NCBI GenBank assembly: GCA_016212665.1
Contig: JACREZ010000004.1
Location: 1 to 64,000 of the forward strand
Source of the DNA: Ignavibacteriota bacterium
GTDB taxonomy: Bacteria > Bacteroidota > Ignavibacteria > UBA10030 > SZUA-254
DNA length: 64,000 nt
Direction of reading: 5' to 3'
Shown here: in pieces, positions 46,916 to 55,215 of the stretch
How the letters are laid out: each line of letters opens with the position of its first letter
Numbering within the stretch: position 1 is the stretch's first letter
Made by a program: the position numbers and the translations under genes
Notes under the pieces: generated by a model
Databases searched by the model: none
What the model was told of the DNA's origin: nothing
The model's input: the letters and a program-made list of their open reading frames with translations, nothing else

Positions 46916-47560
46916 TCAGGGCAAATATATAAACGACGCAGACTCCGAGCTGATGATACTCCCTTCCATCATAACCGCATCCACTTGCCAGTGATATGTT
47001 TTTTCTTTTTCAAACAGTTCGGCTTGCTGAAATTTCAGTTTCGCTTCGGTGGTGATTTGCTTGGAAAGTACTTCTCCCTGCTCATTCATCAGATAAAATT
47101 GATACTGTACGGCTTCTTGAACAGGCGACCACAAAAATTCGAGAGGCATAGTACTGATAATTTCTCCTTCGAGCGGGGAAACTAATTCGACCGATAATGC
47201 CACTTCTCCTGAGCGATAAACAACCTCTTCCGATTTCCATGGTTGCCAATACATCGCGGCGCCGATGAAAAGCAACAAAAGTATCGCGAAAGCGAATTGC
47301 ATTCTGTTAGTACCGTAATTCCACATCGAACCCTTGCGCGGGGTTACTTGAACCAATCGCTCTGCTTGGTGGAGAACATTGTTATCCAATTGCGGAACGG
47401 CGCTTTCGGTTATTGCAGACATCATTTTGTATGACGATGCAAGATGTTCACAACACATCTGGCAAACGCCAAGATGTTGTTCGGCTGAAGTACGCTGCGC
47501 GGGTGAAAGTCGTTGTTCAAGAAATAACGCGACTTCGGAGTCTGTTAAATGGTCTCTCAT
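46916..47560 (-). CDS. Zinc-finger anti-sigma factor
   Basis: 214 residues. The N-terminal cytoplasmic domain carries a zf-HC2-type HxxxCxxC motif (HLGVCQMC, about 29-36). A single membrane helix (FAFAILLLLFIGAAMYW) lies near 88-105. The periplasmic part looks like a fibronectin-type fold (FLWSPVQEAVQYQFYL...YHWQVDAV). It should hold the neighbouring sigma factor inactive at the membrane until a signal releases it. It follows the sigma gene by 36 bases and precedes the CHAT gene. Confidence 0.85.
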   Translation of the reverse strand: MRDHLTDSEVALFLEQRLSPAQRTSAEQHLGVCQMCCEHLASSYKMMSAITESAVPQLDNNVLHQAERLVQVTPRKGSMWNYGTNRMQFAFAILLLLFIGAAMYWQPWKSEEVVYRSGEVALSVELVSPLEGEIISTMPLEFLWSPVQEAVQYQFYLMNEQGEVLSKQITTEAKLKFQQAELFEKEKTYHWQVDAVMMEGSIISSESASFIYLP

Positions 47561-47596
47561 ATTTTCTAACTTATGATATGGACAGAACAGGATGCT

Positions 47597-48382
47597 TTAC
47601 GCTTCGAGATGCCGACGGGCATGCGCACGAAGGGTTTTCAAAGCATTTTCTATGATAGTATAAATTTTACGCTGAGGATGTATTTGCAATAGTTCACCGA
47701 TTTCAGGGGCGGTCATCCCTTCCCAAAATCTCATGCGGATAATAATTCGCTCTCGTTCCGGTAACTGCCCGACCGCTTCATCGAACCACTGTTGCTCGAA
47801 CATTTCTTCTGATTGCTGAAATGACTCGCTCATCTTCGCGTCGGTATCATCATACGAAATCCGGTGAACTGTCTGAGAAGATACCGGGTTCTCGTCTTTT
47901 ACAACACGTTCAATTTTCAAAAGCGACTCAGCAACACTAAGGTTGTTCTTTCCTCTCCCGGCAAGATGATGTTCAATTTCATCCCGGGAATAACCTTTCC
48001 AGTAGTAGAGTTTGAACACACAACGGTCAAATTCGGAAAGACGGAGTAATGCCGCAGGATAGCGTAATCGTCCGTGAAGCGTTCGGTGTTCTTCGATACA
48101 GAGGTTCTTCACGACAACAGTCAGCCACGTCGAAAGTTTCGGTTGATGTTCTTGCGTTTCGGGTTGAAATTTTTTCAGGACAGCAAAGTTGTTGGCAGAA
48201 AGTTTCGTACAGACAAACAGATATTTATCCATCACGCGGTCATGGTCGCGTTCCGTCTGCCAGATAATTTTCAGGAAGAGATTTGAATAACGACGGAGAA
48301 ATTCTTTCCAGGCATGTTCTGTAGTAGAATTGCCAGAAAACAATTTCTTGAGAAGAACCGTATCCGACTGTAACCGAAGCAT
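47597..48382 (-). CDS. ECF-type RNA polymerase sigma factor
   Basis: 261 residues. Region 2-like sequence occupies the first 110 residues (AWKEFLRRYSNLFLKIIW; TWLTVVVKNLCIEEHR). Region 4 is clear at about 205-255 (LPERERIIIRMRFWEGMTAPEIGELL). A second region-4-like helix pair (LSEFDRCVFKLYYWKGYSRDEI) lies near 113-135, suggesting an internal duplication; length exceeds the 180-200 residues usual for ECF factors. It is paired with the downstream zinc-finger anti-sigma factor and probably controls the CHAT gene, its own operon or both. Confidence 0.87.
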   Translation of the reverse strand: MLRLQSDTVLLKKLFSGNSTTEHAWKEFLRRYSNLFLKIIWQTERDHDRVMDKYLFVCTKLSANNFAVLKKFQPETQEHQPKLSTWLTVVVKNLCIEEHRTLHGRLRYPAALLRLSEFDRCVFKLYYWKGYSRDEIEHHLAGRGKNNLSVAESLLKIERVVKDENPVSSQTVHRISYDDTDAKMSESFQQSEEMFEQQWFDEAVGQLPERERIIIRMRFWEGMTAPEIGELLQIHPQRKIYTIIENALKTLRAHARRHLEA

Positions 48383-48551
48383 AGTTTATGACATCGTGTA
48401 ACTAATTTCGGAACAATGATAGAAAAAAGGAGAGTAAGATGCAAGTGAAAATGTTACAGACTTCAGATACTATTCAGTATTCAAGTTATTCAACAATAAC
48501 GAGGAGGTTTTAGATTAATTGAATCCCCTTTACATTCTATGATAATTCAAG

Positions 48552-49736
48552 TCATTCGTTAGAGCGCATCGTTGGTCGTGTTGCTGATAAAACAATCTTT
48601 CCATCCTGAGCAACTTTCACCCAATATCCTTCTCCGGCATACAGCATATCGGTAACAGTATAACCGCGGTTATAACGATAAAATCCACCGGATATAATTC
48701 CGGGTGGATAGGAATGGACATATTCCGTTGAAAGAGTCATTGATGGAGTTCCAATGACATTCCATCCGGCTTTCACATCAGTGGATTCTTCGTACGTGAC
48801 TTGACCATCAAAATAAATACTTCTCGTGCTATCAAACTTTAACCAATATCCTCTTCCGATTTGTAAGGTGTCGAATGTACTATAACCGTCATTGTATCCA
48901 AACGCATGAGAAATTGCATCGGGGAAAAGTACCGTTTTCCGAAAATCAGAGACACGTTTTGGTACGCTAACTAAATTCCATCCTTTCGAATATGTTTTCC
49001 AACCAGTTATTATTTCGGCATCACCGTGCATACTAAACCAAATATTGAAATTCAATTTTCCAATAGCGTGCCACCCACTGTCATGCTCATAAAATATCCA
49101 TGCACGAGAAAGTGAATCGCTCGTTTTAGATGCTTTAAATTGAGTTGGATATCCGGAATTAAACTCTCCATTGTTAACTCTGCAACTTATCACTATTGCA
49201 TCACCACGAGAAAAACAAGGATTCCATTGCCACATTTCAAAATAGTTTCCAAAGTTTGGACGTAAAATTACTGGGAAACCACCGAGTCCAAAAAGATCTT
49301 CACCCCATGGTTGAAATGAAGGAATTAAACCCGAAATAGTTGATATCCATTGTGTATCAGTTGCATCTTGATAGAATGCGGCTAAACCTTGGTCAGTGTC
49401 ACGAGTGTTTTTCCAATAGCCCCAACGTATAGGTGGTGAAGGATAATCGTATCCCGGACCTCTCCCCTGCCGAATGTTCGATTTGTGTACTCGAAAATAT
49501 CCGGTCGAATCTAACGCGCTTATTGTATCACCCATCAGCCAGAAAATAGAATCTATACATCCTGTTGCCGGTGCAATAAACCACATTGCAATTACATCCT
49601 TCCCACCAACGCTCACAACAGTGTCAGGTGGAAAAATATCAGGAGAATATCCGTGCAAAAAATTCTGCCCGAAACTATGTTCGGACATCAGAAGAACAAG
49701 AACAATAATGATAAAAATTGAATTGTGGTTCTTCAT
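48552..49736 (-). CDS. Secreted protein with paired GWN/GYW domain
   Basis: 394 residues with a signal peptide ending near HSFGQ. The first 250 or so residues are unfamiliar, Trp-rich and probably beta-structured. The C-terminal 130 residues contain two GWN(L/V)...GxGYW(L/V)K motif pairs, as in the 332- and 1264-residue cohesin-like proteins. There is no T9SS sorting domain. The start is an ATG at 49736. Function unknown; the shared C-terminal domain suggests a surface or envelope role. Confidence 0.7.
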   Translation of the reverse strand: MKNHNSIFIIIVLVLLMSEHSFGQNFLHGYSPDIFPPDTVVSVGGKDVIAMWFIAPATGCIDSIFWLMGDTISALDSTGYFRVHKSNIRQGRGPGYDYPSPPIRWGYWKNTRDTDQGLAAFYQDATDTQWISTISGLIPSFQPWGEDLFGLGGFPVILRPNFGNYFEMWQWNPCFSRGDAIVISCRVNNGEFNSGYPTQFKASKTSDSLSRAWIFYEHDSGWHAIGKLNFNIWFSMHGDAEIITGWKTYSKGWNLVSVPKRVSDFRKTVLFPDAISHAFGYNDGYSTFDTLQIGRGYWLKFDSTRSIYFDGQVTYEESTDVKAGWNVIGTPSMTLSTEYVHSYPPGIISGGFYRYNRGYTVTDMLYAGEGYWVKVAQDGKIVLSATRPTMRSNE

Positions 49737-49869
49737 AACTTTCCTATTTCACCAAATTTAAATATCAACATTCACAAATCATACTTCTTGATCAAGTTAC
49801 AACTCTTCCGGCAAATAATCAATCAGGGAATCCCTGGTTTTTGGGCAGACAAAACTTTAGACTCGGGAA

Positions 49870-50691
49870 TTACCGCATCAACAGCAACTTCTTTACCGAT
49901 GAAAACTCACCCGCTTGCAGTTTGTAGAAATACACGCCACTTGGCAATCCCTCTGCATTCCATTGAACAGAATATTTTCCTGCTTCCTTCTTTTCATCAA
50001 CCAACTTTGCAACTTCCCTTCCCAACACATCAAACACTTTCAATGTTACAAATCCGAAATTGGCAATCCGAAATCCGAAATTTGTTGAAGGGTTGAACGG
50101 ATTGGGATAGTTTTGTTCAAGTGAAAACTGCATCGGTTGTTCATTCCAAAACTCACCGACACCGTTTGGTTGTTTCGGTCCGTAAGTAAATATTTTTATT
50201 GCGGAAACACTTGGGTTGTCAATGAAAAGAGAGTCCTGAGTGAACATATTGATTGCAGGAGAAGAAACTCCACTTCGTGTTATTTTTGCGCTGTCATAAT
50301 ATTGATACAGCGTGGGTAACCAATGAAATGTAATCGGGAAGATTGATACGAACACAACTTTGTAAGTATCTATCTGCGATGAACTATAAGAAGGACGCAC
50401 ATCTAAATATGTACCTTGTCCCATACACGCACCGTTACCAATAGGCATCACATCAGCAAAGTGAACACAGGCACTGATTCCACACGCCATGGGAGGCAAT
50501 TCCACCTCTCCGGAATCCGTAGCACAATAAGATGCACCGGGGCGAAGCCCCCAATAAATTGTATCATGAAATATCATACTTGTATCGTGATACATTAACG
50601 GGAGAGTAAACTCTACCTGCCCCATAGAAACGCTTCCCAATAAGAACATAAAACTGATAATCAACTGTGTAAAAAATATCTTGAACGACAT
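49870..50691 (-). CDS. Small T9SS-secreted protein
   Basis: About 273 residues. The signal peptide (hydrophobic LIISFMFLLGSVSMG) is followed by roughly 165 residues of unrecognised, probably beta-rich sequence with several Cys (CATDSGEVELPPMACGISAC). A type A sorting domain (LEQNYPNPFNP to KKLLLMR) ends the protein. The ATG at 50691 has an AGGT ribosome site six bases upstream; an earlier ATG at 50733 lacks one. One strand of its sorting domain is encoded by a heptamer array (50051-50085). Confidence 0.75.
   Translation of the reverse strand: MSFKIFFTQLIISFMFLLGSVSMGQVEFTLPLMYHDTSMIFHDTIYWGLRPGASYCATDSGEVELPPMACGISACVHFADVMPIGNGACMGQGTYLDVRPSYSSSQIDTYKVVFVSIFPITFHWLPTLYQYYDSAKITRSGVSSPAINMFTQDSLFIDNPSVSAIKIFTYGPKQPNGVGEFWNEQPMQFSLEQNYPNPFNPSTNFGFRIANFGFVTLKVFDVLGREVAKLVDEKKEAGKYSVQWNAEGLPSGVYFYKLQAGEFSSVKKLLLMR
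50051..50085. repeat. Heptamer array inside a T9SS sorting-domain coding region
   Basis: 7-mers AATCCGA, AATTGGC, then AATCCGA twice and AATTTGT. On the minus strand they encode NFGFRIANFGF, which replaces the usual xIRYQLPVDSW stretch without changing its length. Confidence 0.7.
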
Positions 50692-51000
50692 AGCCAACCT
50701 CGTTACTTGATTATTAAACCAGTGAGCCATCACTTAAAAGTTTCGGCTCATCAATGAATTATTTCAGCCGTAGTTTAGCAAAAGTTCAAATAAAAGTCAA
50801 GTCACACAGAGGATTTGTGAGTGGTTAGGTGTGAGTGGTGAGTAGGTTGTAGGTAAAAGGTGGAAGGTGATAGAAATATTCACTGCTCAGCGCTCACCGT
50901 TCTAAGCTCTATGCCCTAAGCCCAATGCCTAAATCGTCAATCGTCAATCTTAAATCATTTTTCAATCCGCAATCCGCAATCGGCAATCCGAAATCCGAAA
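50692..51000. other. Intergenic region filled largely by a heptamer array
   Basis: Apart from the array at 50818-51004 and about 120 AT-rich bases that must hold the promoter of the small T9SS protein, nothing else is visible. Confidence 0.55.
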
Positions 51001-51004
51001 TCAG
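50818..51004. repeat. 187-bp heptamer array with changing words
   Basis: An apparently unbroken 7-base register across about 27 units. GTGAGTG- and GGTNNNA-type words fill 50818-50873. C-rich words (CTCACCG, CCCTAAG, CCCAATG) follow from 50879, then CGTCAAT, then CAATCCG/AAATCCG up to the lptD stop codon. The G-rich left part and C-rich right part face each other around an AAATATT centre. Confidence 0.75.
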
Positions 51005-53601
51005 TAGATTCCTCGGTCGCTTCCCGACTTCGTCACTTTCAAATCCTGCAACTGCGATGCCTTCACGCGGATTTCAAATTGGTAACTTCGATATTGCCCG
51101 ATGGGAGTCCATGAGAAGTTCATCGTCCAGCAATGCAAGTCGCGGGAGATATTCATGCGGGGGTAAACAAACTCCTGACTGACAAAATCGTAGCCGCTTG
51201 CAACTGCAAACTTCCATTTCTCCGTCAAATTGAAATCAAGATTTCCGTTGATGCTCGATGAACGAACGACTTGCGGGTTTCTGCTTTCCGAGTAACTCCA
51301 ATCCAAACTTAAATTCCATGGAATACTGAAATCCGGTTCTGCCATGCTGTCATACGAACGGGAACGAACGGGTTGCACTCCGGCAGAGGAATCCCGCTGT
51401 GTCGGCTGACCACCCGATTTTTTCTTCTCGCCGGAAAGCGATGTGGAAAACCGGATGTTGAAATTCGTCAGACGCGCAAGCCGACCGTTCTCGCTCAACT
51501 CGAACTTGTTTACACGATTGAACCTTCCGGGTGATGATTCTTCCAACTTGTAGAAATCAAAATTCGCACCTCCATTAATATCAAACGTTCGTCCAATGCC
51601 CGTTCTGAAATTCATTCCGAGATTACTCAGGTTCATGCTGTCGGCGGTGAAATCATAACTTGCGCCAAGCCCGACATTGAGCAGTTGAATCTTCGTCCCT
51701 TCTTTTCCTTCCGCTTCGGGAATCGTTTTCATCTCAAACACATTCCCGACATTGAAGTTTGCATAGAGCCGTTTGTCTTCGGGATTATCGCCATAGACTT
51801 GTTTATCATACGCGAACGAAACGGAAGGCGTCAGCGTATGACGAATCGCTGAAATGCCAAGCACGTTCGGTTGAAGGATTCCGAAAATACGTGTGTTCAA
51901 CGAAAGACCTGTCGAGAGTGTGCCGATACGCTTTGCCTCTTTTTTATTCATGTATGAAATGGAACTATCGGACGTATCGGCAACGGGAATATCGGTACTG
52001 CTGAAATCCCGCGAATCGCTGAAGTGAAGCGAGGGCGAAACGGTGATGTAGCCAAGTTTCGGCGCGATGCTGATGCTCATGCTTTGCCCGATGCGCTGTG
52101 CGTTGCCGCGCTGAAATTCCTCGACGGCAAGCAACGTGTCAACTCCGTTGAGATTCGTTTTGATATTGTTGACCGAGACATTTGTTTTCGAGCGGGAGTT
52201 CGATGCGCTCATGCCGTAATTCAAACCGATTTGTTCGTACCAGTTCAGGTCAGATGATTCATCGCCCGCCTTCTTTCTTCTGAACGGATAACTCGTTCCA
52301 TGATTGAAACTGAGCGACGGCATCGTTTCATACACATCTCCCTTCACCAAATATTGCTGACGACTGACATTGAGCGAAATGCTGTTCGGCGATTCCCAAT
52401 GTTTCGAGAGTGTCGCGTTGGAGGAAATTGTTTGTTGAAGCGCTTCCTGATAATCAATTGTGTTTCGATACGCGTTATCGCTCGCGAAAGTGAAGTCAAC
52501 ATTCAGGCGCGTCGTCGGGTCAATATCCTGATTATGGTTGATGGTTGCCCGGTACGATTCTTCTTCCGTTCGCCGCGGGTCGTTCTCTTCGCCTGCGTGA
52601 AGCCTCTTATACTCGCCGCTGAACGAACCGGTGAAATTATATCGAACATTATATTGAAAGTTGGAAGCCGCCGCCCATCCGCCTTTTGAGTACAAATCGC
52701 TTTGCACTTTCCAATCCATGTAATCATTCATCGCCCAGTAAAAACCGAGATGACGAAGGAAGCGACCGCGTGTTCCGTCCTCGCCGTACGCCGGCGCGAT
52801 AATCCCTGAACGCCTCCCCCCCTTGTTCGGAAAGACTGCGAACGGCAACGCAAACACCGGCACATCAGCAATGAACAAATAGACCGGCTCGGCGACAACC
52901 TGATCCTGCATCTTCACTTTCATCCTCGGACTTCCGAAATAATAGTGTGGCTCCGGCGCGTCACATGTTGTGTATCGTCCTTTTGCGACGAACAAAATAT
53001 CCTTGTCCACCTTCTTGATGTCTTCGCCGTGATAAAATCCTTCGTCCATTTTTGTGTCGGCGATATTGATTTTTCCTTTCTTCGTTTGAAAGTTATACGT
53101 CAGCGTTCTGCCATCGTACTGCTCGCCTCCGTCTTTCATCACCGGCGTACCTCGGTAACCGCCATGCAACGTGTCTGTCGAATCGGCAACTCCTTCCGCA
53201 CTCAGCATATTCGTCTTCCAATCAATCCCGATTTGCTCCGACTTCAATTCCATTGTTTGATATTGAATTGAAGAATTTTTGTAGAGCGACATTGTTCTCG
53301 TCGAGAAGTGATAAATAATCGAATCGGTACACGAGTATGTCACCACCGTATCAATTCCACCCGAAGCAGCAACTGTATCTTTCAACACCGAAGTCGAGTC
53401 CGTCAGAACAGAATCAACCCGAACTGTATCTGTTGATGAAAAAGGATTACTCAGTCGGGATTCTTGCGCACTTCCGTTTCCATAAAATATGAAAAACAAA
53501 AATAGCATCAATCCGAAATCCGAAATCCGAAATCCGAAATCCTTCCAAAGACTTGTACGAATCTTGTTTACAGATTGGGTTTGTAAAAGGCGATGCATCA
53601 T
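51001..53601 (-). CDS. lptD: LptD-like outer-membrane LPS assembly protein
   Basis: About 866 residues. An OstA/LptA-like N-terminal domain (about 75-200: SLYKNSSIQY, LTYNFQTKKGKINIADT) precedes a large beta-barrel with the LptD signature FPNKGGRRSGIIAPAYGEDG. LptD inserts lipopolysaccharide into the outer leaflet. The ATG at 53601 follows the ROK gene stop by five bases. The signal-peptide core (MLFLFFIFYGNGSAQ) lies unusually far in, after a roughly 30-residue extension partly encoded by a heptamer array (53509-53542). An ATG at 53508, just past the array, is an alternative start that gives a normal signal peptide. Confidence 0.85.
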   Translation of the reverse strand: MMHRLLQTQSVNKIRTSLWKDFGFRISDFGLMLFLFFIFYGNGSAQESRLSNPFSSTDTVRVDSVLTDSTSVLKDTVAASGGIDTVVTYSCTDSIIYHFSTRTMSLYKNSSIQYQTMELKSEQIGIDWKTNMLSAEGVADSTDTLHGGYRGTPVMKDGGEQYDGRTLTYNFQTKKGKINIADTKMDEGFYHGEDIKKVDKDILFVAKGRYTTCDAPEPHYYFGSPRMKVKMQDQVVAEPVYLFIADVPVFALPFAVFPNKGGRRSGIIAPAYGEDGTRGRFLRHLGFYWAMNDYMDWKVQSDLYSKGGWAAASNFQYNVRYNFTGSFSGEYKRLHAGEENDPRRTEEESYRATINHNQDIDPTTRLNVDFTFASDNAYRNTIDYQEALQQTISSNATLSKHWESPNSISLNVSRQQYLVKGDVYETMPSLSFNHGTSYPFRRKKAGDESSDLNWYEQIGLNYGMSASNSRSKTNVSVNNIKTNLNGVDTLLAVEEFQRGNAQRIGQSMSISIAPKLGYITVSPSLHFSDSRDFSSTDIPVADTSDSSISYMNKKEAKRIGTLSTGLSLNTRIFGILQPNVLGISAIRHTLTPSVSFAYDKQVYGDNPEDKRLYANFNVGNVFEMKTIPEAEGKEGTKIQLLNVGLGASYDFTADSMNLSNLGMNFRTGIGRTFDINGGANFDFYKLEESSPGRFNRVNKFELSENGRLARLTNFNIRFSTSLSGEKKKSGGQPTQRDSSAGVQPVRSRSYDSMAEPDFSIPWNLSLDWSYSESRNPQVVRSSSINGNLDFNLTEKWKFAVASGYDFVSQEFVYPRMNISRDLHCWTMNFSWTPIGQYRSYQFEIRVKASQLQDLKVTKSGSDRGIY
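53509..53542. repeat. Heptamer array in the 5' end of lptD
   Basis: Nearly five identical ATCCGAA 7-mers. On the minus strand they read DFGFRISDFG in the leader of the LptD-like protein, directly before the hydrophobic signal core. Confidence 0.85.
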
Positions 53602-53605
53602 TCGA

Positions 53606-54556
53606 TTAGATAACAAGACTTGCCGCCCCAATAATTCCCGCCGTATTTCCGAGTTTCGCTCTCAATACCTGAATGTTCGGACGATGCGGTTTGAGAACCC
53701 GCGCACGAAGCGCATTTGTGACAGCATCATACACAAATTGTGGCGCGGCAGAAATTCCGCCACCAATAATCACTGTTTCCAAATCGAGAATGTTGGAAAC
53801 ATTAGAGAGCGCGTACCCAAGTAATGTTCCGGCTTCTGTCAGAATTTCTTTCGCTACTGCGTCTCCCTGCTCTGCGGCGAGAGAGATGACAGCGGGTTCT
53901 ATTTTATTGAAGTCTCCTTCAACAAGTTCAATAATTTTGGAATGAACGTTCGACTTTTGCAGTAACTCTTTCGTCCGTTGAGAAAGATACCGCTGACCGA
54001 TATATGCTTCGATGCACCCTTTGTTCCCGCAATTACAATCAGGTCCGTTGAAGTCAATCGTCGTGTGACCGATTTCTCCCGCACCACCGTTCGGTCCGTG
54101 ATAGATTTTTCCGTCGAGAATAATACCGCCACCGACGCCGGTTCCCCAAATAACAAAAAGAAAATTCCTGTGGTGAATTCCCGCTCCGAACTTTGCTTCA
54201 GCCAACGCCGCACAGTTCGCATCGTTCTCAACAACGACCTTGATTCCCGTAATGCGATTGATTTCATTTTGAAGATTTACTTCATCCCACGCAGAAATAT
54301 TCGGTGGCGCTTTGACGATTCCGTTGTTCACAATCCCTGGCGCGCCGATACCAATTGCTTCTAACGAATCGTTGCCATATTGATTGAACATCGAATCCAC
54401 CGTCTTCATAATTTGTTGAACAACAGCGTCCGGTCCAAGATGCGCTTCTGTCGAAACCTTCGTCTCAGAAAGAATTTTTCCGTCAGAAGAAACACACCCG
54501 GTTTTAACAGTTGTTGCGCCGAGGTCAATGCCTAAAAAATAATGTTGAGTTGACAT
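53606..54556 (-). CDS. ROK-family sugar kinase (glucokinase-like)
   Basis: 316 residues. The phosphate-binding GIDLGATTVKTG is at the N-terminus, followed by VENDANCAALAE, the GTGVGGGII turn, GEIGHTT, and the ROK zinc motif CNCGNKGCIE. All are intact, so an active ATP-dependent glucose (or similar hexose) kinase is expected. It lies eight bases after the DUF5615 gene and five bases before lptD, so these are probably co-transcribed. Glucokinase is the most likely specificity; N-acetylmannosamine kinase or a regulator without DNA-binding domain are less likely. Confidence 0.9.
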   Translation of the reverse strand: MSTQHYFLGIDLGATTVKTGCVSSDGKILSETKVSTEAHLGPDAVVQQIMKTVDSMFNQYGNDSLEAIGIGAPGIVNNGIVKAPPNISAWDEVNLQNEINRITGIKVVVENDANCAALAEAKFGAGIHHRNFLFVIWGTGVGGGIILDGKIYHGPNGGAGEIGHTTIDFNGPDCNCGNKGCIEAYIGQRYLSQRTKELLQKSNVHSKIIELVEGDFNKIEPAVISLAAEQGDAVAKEILTEAGTLLGYALSNVSNILDLETVIIGGGISAAPQFVYDAVTNALRARVLKPHRPNIQVLRAKLGNTAGIIGAASLVI

Positions 54557-54564
54557 AAGTAATA

Positions 54565-54918
54565 TTAAAAGGTAAGTAATTGTTTTTTTGAAATCACAAC
54601 AAGAGACCTTCCTTTTTTGAGAGCATATTGTAATTCTCCCCAGTGTTGGTGAAGAATCAGGAATAAATTTTCGTTAGAACAGTTTCCGAAATCAAGATAA
54701 ACAATTTGTGGCGGCGAACCATAGACAATAGACCTGTCAAAAAAATCTCTATCCTTGCTGATAACAACAAACTCGTCTCGTTTAGCAATACTCCAAATTA
54801 ATTCATCAGGCATTGATATGCCACCCAGCAGTTCTGAAACATGAACAGCCAACTCATTTCGTGAGCGAAACCAATCACAAAGACTCGGTGGCAACTGAGC
54901 ATCCACCAACCATTTCAC
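54565..54918 (-). CDS. DUF5615 PIN-like protein (putative toxin)
   Basis: 117 residues. The Mut7-C/PIN-like pattern is visible: KWLVDAQLPPSL at the start with the first acidic residue, an ELIWSIAKRDEFVVISKDRDF segment with the later acidic residues, and a C-terminal helix. DUF5615 proteins are predicted nucleases paired with DUF433 proteins. It overlaps the upstream DUF433 gene by four bases (ATGA), which fits a toxin-antitoxin operon. Confidence 0.82.
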   Translation of the reverse strand: MKWLVDAQLPPSLCDWFRSRNELAVHVSELLGGISMPDELIWSIAKRDEFVVISKDRDFFDRSIVYGSPPQIVYLDFGNCSNENLFLILHQHWGELQYALKKGRSLVVISKKQLLTF

Positions 54919-55163
54919 CCGGTTGCCTCAGACATTTCAAATGAATAAGAAGACACTCTTGCAGCAAAGCGAAGACATTCTTTTATATCTTCTAACTCGA
55001 GGTAAGGATAGTCATGAAGAATCTGCTTTTCAGTCATTCCACCGGCAAGCATTTCCAAAACATTTGAGACCGTGATTCGCATACCTCTTATTGTCGGTTT
55101 CCCGCCACACAAACCAGGAATAAGTGTAATACGTGATTGTTGAGTTACGTTTTCCATATTCAT
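54915..55163 (-). CDS. DUF433 protein (putative antitoxin)
   Basis: 82 residues of the DUF433 helix-turn-helix type, with the standard GLCGGKPTIRGMRITVSNVL segment and a Tyr-Pro-xx-xxxDI tail (DYPYLELEDIKECL). These are usually DNA-binding partners of DUF5615 proteins. The ATG at 55163 or the one six bases later may be used. Confidence 0.85.
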   Translation of the reverse strand: MNMENVTQQSRITLIPGLCGGKPTIRGMRITVSNVLEMLAGGMTEKQILHDYPYLELEDIKECLRFAARVSSYSFEMSEATG

Positions 55164-55215
55164 TCTCTTTTTGTTTGGAACAATATAAAAATCAAAGACT
55201 GAACTTTCAAACTAA

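Noticed and set aside
49741-49800. Further heptamer array in the spacer after the small T9SS gene
   Set aside because: Only three or four vague AAATNNA-like units in AT-rich DNA; not distinguishable from chance by eye.
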